This document shows, one piece after another, positions 47,843-59,721 of a stretch of DNA of 64,000 nucleotides. The translations under genes and the position numbers were made by a program. This DNA is from Siphonodentalium dalli (taxonomy: Eukaryota > Mollusca > Scaphopoda > Gadilida > Siphonodentaliidae): NCBI GenBank assembly GCA_032622095.1, contig CP136061.1, positions 173,481,107-173,545,106 on the forward strand, read 5' to 3'. Each line of letters begins with the position of its first letter. Positions within the stretch are counted from its first letter, which is position 1. A model generated the notes under the pieces. That model made no database searches. It worked only from the letters and a program-made list of their open reading frames with translations, and was not told the origin of the DNA.

Positions 47843-50053
47843 ATCAACTGGATAAAAGATGGATGCCAAGATGGCAGCCAGGGAGTTACTGTATGATCAT
47901 AGGTGATGTGAATAGGTATACAGGGAGTTACTGTATGGTCATGAATGATGTGAATAGGTATACAAGGAGTGACTATATGGTTATGAGTGGGGTGTCCATG
48001 GTGATATGCATAGGAATATAAGGAGTGGCTGTATGGGCATGTGTGAGGTGAATCGGTATACATGTAGTGACTGTACGGTGTATTGTTGTGTGTGGCCGAT
48101 GTGACCGTATGGGCATTGCTGTGGTGTATAGATATAACGAGAGTAGCTACATGGTCATCCGTGTGTTGTTTATGTATATATGGAGTGACTGTAAGGTCGT
48201 GGTGCGATGTATATGTGTACCGTGTGTGGCTGTATTGTGACATGTGGGTGTATGTGTATATTTGTGCTGTCTGTATGATCATGGATGGAGTGCGTAGATA
48301 AATAGGGAGTGATTTTATGGTTATGGGTAATGTGTATAGGTGCACATGGTATGCCTGTACGGTCAAGATTGAAGTTATATGCATACCTGGAATAAGCTGG
48401 AAGGTCATTGACGAGCGTGTGGCTATATAGGGAGTGCCCTTTTGGTAACGGGTGGGTCGTATGTTTATATATGTTATGGATGTATTATCATTGGTGGTGT
48501 ATAAGGTGTAGATGAATGATCATGGATGGCGTGTATGAGAAGACAGTGAGTTGTTGAATTGTCATGTGTGAGGTGTATATGCAAGTATGAAACTTATGAG
48601 TGGTCGTGTGTGTGGGTATTGGTATATTTGGAAGGGCTCACCATTGGTGAGGTGTATATGTATATCTGGATTGACTCTATGGTCAAGGGTATGGCGAATA
48701 GATATACATGTAGTGGCTGTATGGTCCATGGTGAGGTGAATAGATATACAATGAGTGACTGTATGATTGTGAATGTGGTGAATATGTATACATAGAGTGA
48801 CTATATGGTCAGGTGTAGGAGTATACCTGGTCTTCATGCATGGTGACTCATGGCTGTATCGTCATTTGTGGCATGTACCGGTATAACCAAATATGGCTGT
48901 ATGGTCAGGTGTATGTGTATGACTATATTGTCATTTGTGTGGTGTTTATGTACATATGAGGTCATGGGTGGGTTGTACATGTGTAATTTGGGTGGCTATC
49001 GCTTTCCACAATAACTCAAGGATATGTTAATCAATAGAGAGGTCATGTCAAAGAGTTCTCCACCTTGATAGTGTTTGTGTACATGGGGGAAATTTAAACG
49101 TGAAAAGCGATAGTCACCCATTACCACACAGTCATTCCATATATACATAAACACCACAGACATAACAATATAGTGACCATCTGTTTAAACGTACACCTGA
49201 CCCATGACCACGGATGGCCATACAGCCATGAGTCACAATGCAGGCACACCGGGTATAATCCTAAACATGACCCATAACCATAGTCACTCCTTGTATACCC
49301 ATTCACCTCACCATTGGCCATACGGTCATCCCATGTATACCTATTCTCCACACACACATGGTCAAATAGACATTCAATATATACATTAACACCACAACAA
49401 TGACCATAGAGTCACCCCGGGTATACATATCCACCTCGCAAATGGTCATATAGCCACTCGCTTCATACACATACCCTCACCCATGGCACTGGGTATACTC
49501 CTTCATCTGACATACGGCCATAAGGTCACCCCGTGTGTACCTATTCAAAACATTCATACATGATCATGGTCAATCATTGTATATATATTCACCTCACCCT
49601 TGGCCATGTCACTCCCTGTATCCCTATTTGTCACACCATAGCAGAATAGCCACTCAAGATATACTATTACTCCCCAGCCATGTCAGTATATTCACTCCAT
49701 GTATGCATATGCACATCATCCATGGCCATATAGCCGCTCGCTATATACACATACCCCTCGCCCATGACCATATATCAACACATGTGTATACCCGTATAAC
49801 CTACACATGACCATACCGCCACGAGTCACCACGAGTCACCGGGTATACTCATACACCTGACACATGCCCATTTAGTCACTCCCTGTATAGCTATTCATTA
49901 CATTTATTATCATACAGTCACTCAGTGTATACATACATGTACTCATCTCACCATTGACCATACAATAACTCCCTGTATACCTATTCACCTCACCTATGAT
50001 CATATAGTAACTCCCTGGCTACCATCTTGGCATCCACCCTGTATCCAGTTGAT
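47843..50053. repeat. 2.2 kb inverted minisatellite (giant foldback)
   Basis: The left half (47843-about 49020) is a minisatellite of ~45-bp units such as GGTATACAGGGAGTTACTGT-ATGGTCATGAATGATGTGAATA. The right half (about 49090-50053) is the reverse-complement version. The outer borders match base for base (CAACTGGAT, GGATGCCAAGATGG, AGCCAGGGAGTTACT against the right edge), and the centre pairs GGTGGCTATCGCTTTCCAC with GTGAAAAGCGATAGTCACC. Internal units have diverged. Frames on both strands are by-products. Confidence 0.85.
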
Positions 50054-50059
50054 ATGTTT

Positions 50060-50339
50060 TATCATAATGGACCAGAATAGCCAAATATTATGGTTCATCT
50101 CAGTTCCGTTTCAAAGTTCTGCCCATTTCCTTTCAATAATATGGCCAGAATCACAAAAGAGGTTCTCCGCAAAATTCCATACTGCAACTTTAAAATGAAT
50201 TTGTCATGCCCCATACGGAACTGGGACAAACATAATAGAACGTAGTTATCAGTTAATTAACTAACACGTATAATAACCAAGTGAGTCACAATTTACTACC
50301 TTGTCGGATAACGCAGATAATAATGTTCGGGATATATGT
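50060..50339 (-). repeat. Right arm of the 280-bp inverted repeat
   Basis: Reverse complement of 42489-42769. It is bounded on the left by the inverted minisatellite and on the right, without a gap, by the head of copy E3 at 50340. Confidence 0.85.
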
Positions 50340-51632
50340 AAATGAAAGTGTCAATGACACTGTAGCTCAACTTGGAAAGGGAATAATTTAATATATTACA
50401 GTCAATGGAGCGTTTAGGAATGTGGAAAGTTGAATGTCTAATACTAGTTTAGAGACATGAAGAGAAAAGTAAAATCCAAGATGGCTGCTGGCGACCATGT
50501 TTTTTGGCTGAATGACCCCAAAATGACTCGTTCCCATCTACATGTCATTGTTAACAACCATGACAAATTTATGATGATCAGACTAAAGGTACGACCTGTA
50601 GCCCGTGCTAAAGAATTTAGTCATACAAAGAGTAAAATCCAAGATAGCTGCTGGCGGCCATGTTTTTCGGCCAAATGACCCCAAAAGTACTCGTTCCCAT
50701 CTACATGTCAATATTAACATCCATGACAAATTTCATGATGATCAGACGAACAGTACTAACTGTGGCCCGTGCTAATGGATTAAATTTTTAAATGCAAGAT
50801 GGCTGCTGGCGGCCATGTTTTTTGTCCAAATGACCCCAAAATGACTCGTTCCCATCTACATTCCAATTTCAACAGCCATGACAAATTTTATGATGATCAG
50901 ACTAAATGTACGACCTGTAGCCCGTGCTAAAGGATTTAGTCATACAAAGAGTAAAATCCAAGATGGCTGCTGGCGACCATGTTTTTTGGCGGAATGACCC
51001 CAAAATTACTCGTTCCCATCTACATGTCATTGTTAACAACCATGACAAATTTATGATGATCAGACTAAAGGTACGACCTGTAGCCCGTGCTAAAGAATTT
51101 AGTCATACAAAGAGTAAAATCCAAGATAGCTGCTGGCGGCCATGTTTTTCGGCCAAATGACCCCAAAAGTACTCGTTCCCATCTACATGTCAATATTAAC
51201 ATCCATGACAAATTTCATGATGATCAGACGAACAGTACTAACTGTGGCCCGTGCTAATGGATTAAATTTTTAAATGCAAGATGGCTGCTGGCGGCCATGT
51301 TTTTTGTCCAAATGACCCCAAAATGACTCGTTCCCATCTACATTCCAATTTCAACAGCCATGACAAATTTTATGATGATCAGACTAAATGTACGACCTGT
51401 AGCCCGTGCTAAAGGATTTAGTCATACAAAGAGTAAAATCCAAGATGGCTGCTGGCGACCATGTTTTTTGGCGGAATGACCCCAAAATTACTCGTTCCCA
51501 TCTACATGTCAGTGTTAACATCCATGACAAATTTTATGATGATCAGACTAAAGGTACGACCTGCAGCCCGTGCTAAAGAATTTAGTCATGCAAAGAGTAA
51601 AATCCAAGATGGCTGCTGGCGGCCATGTTTTT
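50340..51632 (+). mobile_element. Tandem-array element, copy E3, left part
   Basis: The head is identical in kind to E1/E2, then about seven monomers. They form a higher-order repeat: a three-monomer block of 484 bp (starting near 50481, 50965 and 51449 at GCTGGCGACCATG) is present almost unchanged. It is interrupted in a monomer at 51633 and resumes at about 55185. Confidence 0.85.
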
Positions 51633-52518
51633 CACCCACTGACCAACGCGCGAAGCGCGTTCAGTGGGTGTACTATTATCGTAGGACTCATGCGTTTCTG
51701 CTGAATTGAAATAGTGCCTATGCGTTTCTGCTGAGCTGCACTGACGTTTGATCGCAAAATAAAATTATAACCATTATCAAAGCACACGTTTGGATAACAC
51801 CGCCATAAACAGTTTCATATTATGATGTTGAGCTCATATCGTCAATAAAATTATAGTTATAATTGATAAAACTAAATTGTACTGCTAAAGTAATTCTACC
51901 AATTGGGTAACTAGATTCAGGTTGAGCTAGAACTTGAGAAATTTTTAATTTCAACCAATTGAAATGCCGCTGGAATTGGAAAGGGTTAAGGTTGTTGGGC
52001 AACGCAAATGACGTCATCGAAAACAAGGCGACTCAAAATGAGTCAAAAATCGTACACAGTACATGTCTCGCTTCGTCTCGGAATCGTGATTTAAATTCAT
52101 TCATTTTGACTGTTACTGTGTCCTAAGATATTAGCAACTTGTGGAATGTGCTTAGGAAGGATTGTTTTGATATCTAATAAGTGGGATTTACCTCCCAAAA
52201 AGGTGAGTTTCAGGCCTGCATTTGTTGTCAATCTGTATTATCTGATTCTGACAGCGCTCGTCTGCAACTGCAATTGGCAGAATTCGCGTGTTTGACTAAA
52301 CGTATTCTCCACTCGATTCTCGAGTCAAAATGCACAATAATCGGTCAAATTCTTTCAATAATTCTATCTAAATACATCTTAGCTATTATTCGGATCAGAT
52401 CTCCCCGTCGAGAAAGCGATATGTTGACCAAAACGACACTTGAGAAAGTTGTTTACATTTTGAGCGCACACTGCCTGCGGCACAGTACACGCTCGATTTT
52501 TATCATGGAAACAAATCA

Positions 52519-53040
52519 ATTTCTTCCATCTAAAAGATAATTACGTGCTGGACCCTGTCATTTTAGGAATATATAAGTATTCCACGCAGACATACCTCAG
52601 TCTCAGCTTAAAATTTTGAAAAATAACAGTTTTATCGACATAAATCGATTTGAATGGGAAAATCCCGTGTTAAAATTGTTATCATTGAAAAAAAATAATT
52701 TCTTCCCTCTAAAAAATAATTACGTGCTGTACCCTGTCATTTTAGGAATATATAGGTATTCCACGCTGACACACCAAGTCTCAGCTTAAAATTTTGAAAA
52801 ATAAGAGTTTTATCGACATAAATCGATTTGAATAGCAAATCCCATGTTAAAATTTATCATCGAAAAAAATTAATTTCTTCCATCTAAAAAATAATTACGT
52901 GCTGTACCCTGTCATTTTAGGAATATATAAGTATTCCACACAGACACACCAAGTCTCAGCTTAAAATTTTGAAAAATAAGAATTTTATCGACATAAATCA
53001 ATTTTAATGGCAGATCCCATGTTAAATAATAAATTTTAGG
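52519..53040 (+). repeat. Three tandem units of ~175-182 bp
   Basis: Units start near 52519, 52701 and 52872 with ATTTCTTCC.TCTAAAA.AT, then AATTACGTGCTG.ACCCTGTC, ATTTTAGGAATATATA, GTCTCAGCTTAAAATTTTGA and TTTATCGACATAAATCGATT. Divergence between units is low. Confidence 0.85.
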
Positions 53041-53492
53041 GCCCTGCGAATGTTTTCTGAGCTGTTCCATATTGGCCAACAGAGTCCATATTTGACAGGT
53101 TCTACCTGATAATTGTGCGACAGTACAGTCGCGTTACTTTATACGTCAACATTGGTCATTATCACCCGACAAATTTATTTTGGTCTATCGTATCAACCCC
53201 CATGTAGCCTGACTAAGTGTCAACATTGGTCTTTATTGCTCCACTAATTTTTATCGTCTCATCGGTATGAATTCCATATCCAATTATCCACATATAACCA
53301 ACCGAACCTCTAATCCCGGTCCAATTTTTTTTTTTTTTTTCATCGCTATAGTCAAGTTACGTAATATTTTATCACGTGATAATTTTACTTATATGTCTAT
53401 GGTATTACTATAGTATACGGTATACGTATATCAATTGCTATTCCTTTCTATATAATCCTGGTGCCATCTATAGAGTAAGAGATAATTTCAGA

Positions 53493-53519
53493 CCCCCCCC
53501 CCCCCCCCCCCCCCCCCCC
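53493..53519. repeat. C27 homopolymer
   Basis: Uninterrupted run of 27 C. A G25 run lies at 54125-54149, in inverted orientation about 600 bp away. Exact lengths may be assembly-dependent. Confidence 0.9.
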
Positions 53520-53787
53520 AATTTTATATCATTGCCGCTACAGTACAGTCGCGATGCATCACATGGCAACATTGATCGCTATCGCTCTACTAATTTATGT
53601 CAGTTCATCGTTCCCCTTTTTCTCCGAGTCTATTTAACCAACCCAACATTTGTTGCGTTAAAAACCAAAGGTCCCAAGTCAAGGTCCAAAATCCCCAACA
53701 CACTGATGTGAGGTTTAATGATAACTCACATCTACATAACCTAACCAATATAAGGATGTGAGGTGTAATGATAACTCCATCCACATA

Positions 53788-53916
53788 CAGTAATGTCCAA
53801 AGTAATTGACCACTTAACCACAGCAGAATTATGGGTAATTTTTCAGGATTTTAAATCCTGAAAAATTACCAATAATTCTGCTCTGGTTAAGTGGTCAATT
53901 ACTTTGGGCATTACTG
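53788..53916. mobile_element. Palindromic Tc1/mariner-type MITE (129 bp)
   Basis: It starts CAGTAATGTCCAAAGTAATT and ends with the reverse complement CAGTAATGCCCAAAGTAATT, flanked by TA on each side (53786-53787, 53917-53918). The whole element is one near-perfect palindrome centred on GGATTTTAAATCC. It is inserted into a local repeat whose other copies (GGATGTGAGGT.TAATGATAACTC at 53755 and 53930) run on without it. Confidence 0.88.
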
Positions 53917-54124
53917 TAACCAATATAAGGATGTGAGGTTTAATGATAACTCTATCCACATAATCAATATACGGGTGTGATGTTTAATGAGAACGCCATC
54001 CACATAACTAATAACTATGTGTGAAAATTAAATAAAAAAATTAAATTCCATGATGGCGTCCAATATGGACTATCTAATTCTGCTCCAAAAACATGTATAT
54101 TCAATATATGGATGTTTATTGGAT

Positions 54125-54149
54125 GGGGGGGGGGGGGGGGGGGGGGGGG
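54125..54149. repeat. G25 homopolymer
   Basis: Uninterrupted G run preceded by GGAT. See C27 at 53493. Confidence 0.9.
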
Positions 54150-54357
54150 CCGATTATTTCAATAATATTTTAATTCACTGGGATACAAAACCCGACCTAC
54201 GGGAGCACGCTTCGCGCACGACTGTATCTTAAGCATATGTGCATATTTAATAAGCCAACAATTGGAATCCCAACAGAGAAGACTGGCGTAGGTCCCTTGC
54301 GCATAGACATCGTTGATGATCTCTATGGGAAACCAACTTGACATTTAATAGACAATT

Positions 54358-54860
54358 TCGATTAACTGCAATAACTTAAGGAATCTCTAATTGAGCTCAA
54401 GCCCAATAAGAATATTCCTTCAGTTATTGTGCTTAAGCGCAGTTAGAGATACCTTATTGCGCTTAAGCACAATGTGATATTCCTGTGCAATAAGGAATAT
54501 TCTTATTGCGCTTAAGTGTAATAAGACATTCCTTATTACACGTAAGCGAAATTACATCAATATTGCACTTAAGCGCAATTAATATCTCTCATTAGATCAC
54601 CCTTGTGCAAATAGTAGAATAATCCTATATTTGTTCCACCCATTGTACCATGGAGATGGACTACACCACCTGAATTATAGGGAGTTTATGTACTATATAT
54701 AATATATTCCTTATTAAGAGATTCCTTATTGGGTTTTATTATATAAGCGCAATTTGTAAATTCCATTATTGCGCTTAAGCACAGTTAAATATATCCTTAT
54801 TGCGCTTAAGCACAATAGAGATTCCCTTACTGTGCTTAAGCACAATTAGCTCTTCTTGCG
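54358..54860. repeat. Array of TTGCGCTTAAGCGCAA palindromes
   Basis: About ten copies of ATTGCGCTTAAGCACAAT or close variants alternate with GGAATATTCCTTATT words. It is interrupted around 54595-54700 by unrelated sequence. Each unit is a perfect or near-perfect dyad, like the AAGTGTACACTT and TTCATGG arrays elsewhere in the window. Confidence 0.85.
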
Positions 54861-55169
54861 ATTAATTAAAAAAAAAAATTCTAATTGTATTGTAACTATT
54901 GTTTTGTCCTTTAATATTTCCCATACATCATGTACACATATATTATGCTAGAATGGTACTATTATTACTAATACCACTCGTAGTAGTTAATACCACCTTA
55001 CTGTCAATATCCTATCATGGTTAGTTTCAAATCATAACGTTAATTGTTATTACTATGTGTGTACTGTACATGTACATCAGTCATCAATTAATAATATTTT
55101 GCTATTTTGCATGCGAAGTGGAAGACCCTCCAATAGCTTATCAATACCACTCGGGACAGTGGGTGTTTT

Positions 55170-55987
55170 TCCTCAATTAATTGAATTTCTTGTTTGGCAG
55201 AATGACCCCAAAATTACTCGTTCCCATCTACATGTCAATATTATCATCCATGACAAATTTCATGATGATCACACAATCAGTATGACCTGTGGCCCGTGCT
55301 AATGGATTAAATTTTGAAATCCAAGATGGCCGCTGGCGGCCATGTTTTTTGTCCGAATGACCCCAAAATGACTCGTTCCCATCTACATTCCAATATCAAC
55401 AGCCATGACAAATTTTATGATGATCAGACTAAAGGTACGACCTGTAGCCCGTGCTAAAGGATTTAGTCATACAAAGAGTAAAATCCAAGATGGCTGCTGG
55501 CGGCCATGTTTTTGGCCGAAAGACCCCAAAATGACTCGTTCCCATCTACATGTGATTATTAACATTCTTGACAAATTTTATGATGATCAGACTAAAGGTA
55601 CGACCTGTACCCCTTGCTAAAGAATTTAGTCATACAAAGAGTAAAATCCAAGATGGCTGCTGGCGGCCATGTTTTTGGGCCGAATATTAACATCCATGAC
55701 AAATTTCATGACGATCAGATGAACAGTACGGCCTGTAGCCCGTGCTAATGGATTGAAATTTGAAATCTAAGATGGCCGCTGGCGGCCATGCTTTTTTTCC
55801 GTATGACCCCAAAATGAATCATTCCGGTACAAATGTTGATGTCAACAGCTATGACAAATTTCATAATGATCCGATCAAAGGTACGACCTGTAGCCTCTAT
55901 TGTTGACGCCTTACGCACACACACATGCACACACGGACGACAAAGCCATGGCAATAGCTCAAACTTTACAAAGTAAAGTTGAGCTAA
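55170..55987 (+). mobile_element. Tandem-array element, copy E3, right part
   Basis: The array resumes at GGCAGAATGACCCCAAAATT (about 55196), continues for about four monomers and ends with TTGTTGACGCCTTACGCACA, (CA)n, GCCATGGCAATAGCTCAAAC and AAAGTTGAGCTAA. The hAT reading frame resumes immediately after. Confidence 0.85.
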
Positions 55988-56799
55988 TAAATATGCACCA
56001 AGATCAACCCGAAGTGACAACCCGAACGCTGAGCTGGAAGACAAATCTGTAACATTCCATGGATACTCGATGTCTACAAAACTCGACAAGGCTCTCGAAA
56101 CTGTCTGTACCGAAATATCAGCAGTCGTGAAAAAATTGATAAACAACCTCAAAGAACGTTTCACTGATTTGATGACCCCTCTGTACGTTAGTGTTGCCGA
56201 AATACTAGACACCAAAACTTACCAATTGAAAAAAGTGTCTGAGTTGCGAACGCAGGGTCGTCAACCACTACAAATGTTTACTGGAACATAACGGCTGTAA
56301 TCTTGATAATCTCAACACTGAGTTGACCACGGTTCATTCCCATATTGAAACATTTCTTAGTAACTATTCTCCGGAAAAAGCATGGCCTGCCTTGTTCCTT
56401 TCAGGAACACATCTTTGCATTGGAAACTTTCTCCAAGTTATCGAGATTTGTGTAGTGCTTCCCATTGCCAGTGCTGAAGCGGAAAGGGTGTTTAGTTCGT
56501 TTACAAAAATTCTAAACAAAGAACGACAATCCCTCAACCATAACACTATTGAACATTTGCTAATTCTGAGAGGGGAACCCGTTTCTGGTGACCCGAAACT
56601 TTACGATATGGCAATTGAACGATTCATGTCTCGCGACACAGCAGTGGTTGATGCAAAGAAGAGTGGACCACGAAGAGTTTATGGGTACACAACAAAACCG
56701 AAACGCAAGCGTTGTACCAAAAAAGACTCTCCCAGGAAACGAACCTGCCTTTTCTTGCCATCGGAATTCTTGCCAAGAATGTTGTCTAAGGTGTTATAG
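55988..56799 (+). pseudogene. hAT-family transposase, C-terminal part with hATC domain
   Basis: This continues the gene interrupted at 40224. The frame reads KYAPRSTRSD, then TVCTEISAVVKKLINNLKER, and shifts by one near 56255-56290. It then carries the hAT C-terminal dimerisation motif (LPIASAEAERVFSSFTKI then SLNHNTIEHLLILRGEP) and ends at TAG near 56799 after a basic tail. Removing 40225-55986 (15,762 bases, a multiple of three) puts this piece in frame with the N-terminal part, so the insertion came into an open frame. The remaining frameshift shows the copy is inactive. Confidence 0.85.
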
Positions 56800-59713
56800 T
56801 TGTGCGTATCGTATCATACACCTTTTACCCGGACAATTAGGCCTAATACCCCTGAAAACAAACGCAATATTGAAGCAGAAACACTCATTATACTGGAATT
56901 CCCAAAGTTATAAATATATAGCACAAAGGGAGTGAATTCAGTTTCGAATTGATTTCGTTTTGAGGAAGTTTGTGTTCTAAGTTCGTCAATAAAAGGACTT
57001 CTAGTGTGTGAAGTTCATTTGTTTTGATTGTGAGATATAATTAGATCGATTAGAGTGATTTTGGTCTATACAGTCAATTATTTATCAGTCACTGAATGTG
57101 ATCACTGGGTGATTTATTTTTGCATTGCCTATTTTCGTTTTTGGATCGATTTTGGACTGTGATTGACAGAACTTTCCCCTCCTCAAGCCAACATTTTAAA
57201 CAAGGTGAAATCACTTCCTCAAATTTGACCATAGGGTGATCACCAGTGTGTGCACAAGAAATAAAATAGCCAGCATTGTAGTGCCATTCAGTAGAAAATT
57301 GATCAAAATCTAGTGTTTTTCAATGACAGGTGTTTCCCTAGCAACCGTTGTCAAGGAAGTTTGGCACCCGAAGGTCGTCTATGACCCTCATGTGAATACA
57401 AATTCACTGCTGATCACGGCAATATATGGTTTGCCATACCCACGATCCCTCTAAACATTAGTATTTAAGCTTAGCGCTAAAAACAAAATAATTCCTAATT
57501 AAGTCCTATAAATATGGGGTCTGGTGCATTTTACCTTCATATATTCGGTGGTAAAAGAGATAAGAAAGAAAATTGGGGTGAAGTTAAGTCCTGAGGGGGG
57601 GGTGCAGAGGTTGACTAATATATACAGGTACAGACCAAGCAATGTTCAATTGAGGAAAACAGGATTTGGACAAAGCTTTCTGCTAAATTTAACCAATCGC
57701 AGTGAGCCTGTTCCGTTGTGACTTGGGGGGAAAAAGGGCAAAACAGTTACTCATTGACGCCTGTGTCCAGTGCTTGGCGTTCAGGGTAGTTTCATGCGGT
57801 GCCTCATGTCATTTTGACACTGAGTCTTGGTATTGATAGTGGGTCTTTAATAATAGTAATAAACTGAGGAAATGTAAAACTTTGATGTTTGTCGTGGTTG
57901 TCACATAGTTTGATTGGTGGTTGAGCTCATGCTTTGTCATACCCAGAGCTCTACATGTTGTCATGAAGATATTTCATCTTAGCCTGGAGTTGCATGGACA
58001 ATCAAACATGTGTACGACACGAGCTCAATGCTGAAGTTACCTCAATGACTCTGCTTTCACTCCGATAAACAAAAGCTAGGTCATGGAAAAATTCCGATTA
58101 GTGTAAGAACAGTTTCCCATTCAAGTAGTATTTTACCGATTGTTTCCGTTCCCGAGTAGAATATTACCGAAAATAAGCATATAAGAAATTATCATTAAAA
58201 TTCAGATTTCTGCGTAATAGCGCGAAATTTCCATGAAAAACCGATTTAATTCTGACCATGTTCCCTTAATCAGTTATGAAGACAAATGTGCCGAGATCAA
58301 GGGGAATGCATGATTGCAGCTAATGTTGGGTTAATTCCCATTTTCCCACCCACATGTGACATCGCAGCTGAGTCAGTAGTTTGATATATTACGTTATTAA
58401 CAAATTATTTTATTTACCTTTAAATATTATGTGCATTTTGAACTTCTTAATCAGTGGATAGCTGTGTATTTGTAAAAAAAAAGACGCACAGTGTAGTAAC
58501 ATCATAGTAAACGAGAATATTTTGGGGATTTGGAACAATAAAACAACACATTGAATTAGTAATATTTCTGTGTCATAATTAGGTCAGCGAGGCATCGTCA
58601 CCTCGGTTCCTCAGCTGCACCTGCCCTTGGTCTCTCCACTCAGTCCCTATCAATACTCTATTAGTAATAACTGATTATGCAAATCCATATATTCAGGTAA
58701 GCGCACAGTATTACTGCAGATGGGAATTAGGTAAATAAAAACAATTAACTCTTTTGAGTGCCACAGGGCTGATGTGGCCGGCCCAACGTTACCGACGCTA
58801 GAGTGCAACGGACGGGCCGGTAACACCGGCCTGTTTTCAGAATTCCACATTTTGATGAAAACCAAATTTTAGTTGAATACCCATGTGAAATGTGCATTTT
58901 TTTATAGTTTTATAGCCGAATAAACTTGATTATATCAATATTTTCATTAAAAATCAATGACGTAATTTTCAGCCAACTTCCGGATTGGCACATGTATAGG
59001 AATAGAAACGCTAGACGGCTCAATTGCTTACCCCATCTGTGACCATAATACCTAAATTTGTCATTTGTGTTACTATATATGATCATCGCCTTCGATATAA
59101 TGACAATTCATGTTCAAAATGCTAGTTATAATGATGAAATATCCATCTCAACGGCCCAATTAACGTGTCCGTTGAACTGGGGATAGAGACGGTGAAAAGG
59201 GCTCTGTTTTGCAAATGTCTCTATTTTAATGAAAACAGTGTCATGCAAAACAGTAATAAATTTTGTAATGCATATGTATTTGCCCCATTGAATTTAGGTT
59301 GATGTTGATAAAACCTATTTTGTGTGGTATTATAGCTGTAAAATTGTTTGTTTATATGCTGTTAAGAATGTGATGACGTCATAAACAAATTCCGGTTTCT
59401 CACAGACCCACATGGCCTAATTAACAGCCTATTTTTGACACTTGTCAGAGCAGTTTACACTGTAGTTACTTTATGCTAAGGACTATCATCGCTATGATAA
59501 ATACATCTACAATTCTTTTCCTAATCTAAACTTAGCTTAAAACACGATTTTATGCTCGCCGTATATACCGGTAGGCAAAGAATGTAAGATCAAGGCATTT
59601 TGGTCACAACTGTATTTCAAGGTTAAAATATTTTTTTTAGTAACTAGCTGTCATGGTCCAGCAAACAATTAAAATATAACTTTCTTCCTTGTTTATAATA
59701 TAAATGTGAAGCA
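56800..59713. other. No gene assigned
   Basis: AT-rich. Bases 58076-58268 are enriched in TTCCGATT and ATTACCGA words and end GACCATGTTCCCTTAA, possibly a small relative of the GGGA-ended elements. A GC-rich patch at 58775-58835 contains GGCCGG inverted repeats. The 71-codon minus frame over it is not recognised. Confidence 0.35.
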
Positions 59714-59721
59714 GTGACGGC

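Larger units (their letters stand above)
51633..55166. mobile_element. 3.5 kb insertion bounded by CACCCACTG...CAGTGGGTG
   Basis: It breaks a monomer of E3. The left end is the hairpin CACCCACTGA-CCAACGCGCGAA-GCGCGTTCAGTGGGTG (51633-51670). The right end is ACAGTGGGTG (55157-55166). T5 occurs at both junctions (before 51633 and after 55166), a possible but low-complexity target duplication, and about 25 unexplained bases precede the resumption of the array. Contents are a 119-codon unrecognised frame (52181-52540), tandem repeats, C27 and G25 runs, a TA-flanked MITE and a GCGCTTAAGCGC array. It may be a composite of several insertions. Confidence 0.45.

Noticed and set aside
47833-48408. 191-codon minus-strand frame (His/Thr/Tyr-rich)
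   Set aside because: It is an open phase of the ~45-bp minisatellite, and similar frames exist on the opposite strand and in the inverted half.
52181-52540. 119-codon frame inside the 3.5 kb insertion
   Set aside because: No recognisable domain, hydrophobic residues scattered, and the surrounding DNA is repeat-rich.
40318-55740. Array regarded as a CRISPR or as tandem protein-coding repeats (frames such as SKIQDGCWRPCF)
   Set aside because: The ~164-bp monomers are contiguous without spacers, in a eukaryotic context, and the frames are carried by the DNA repeat in several phases with stops.
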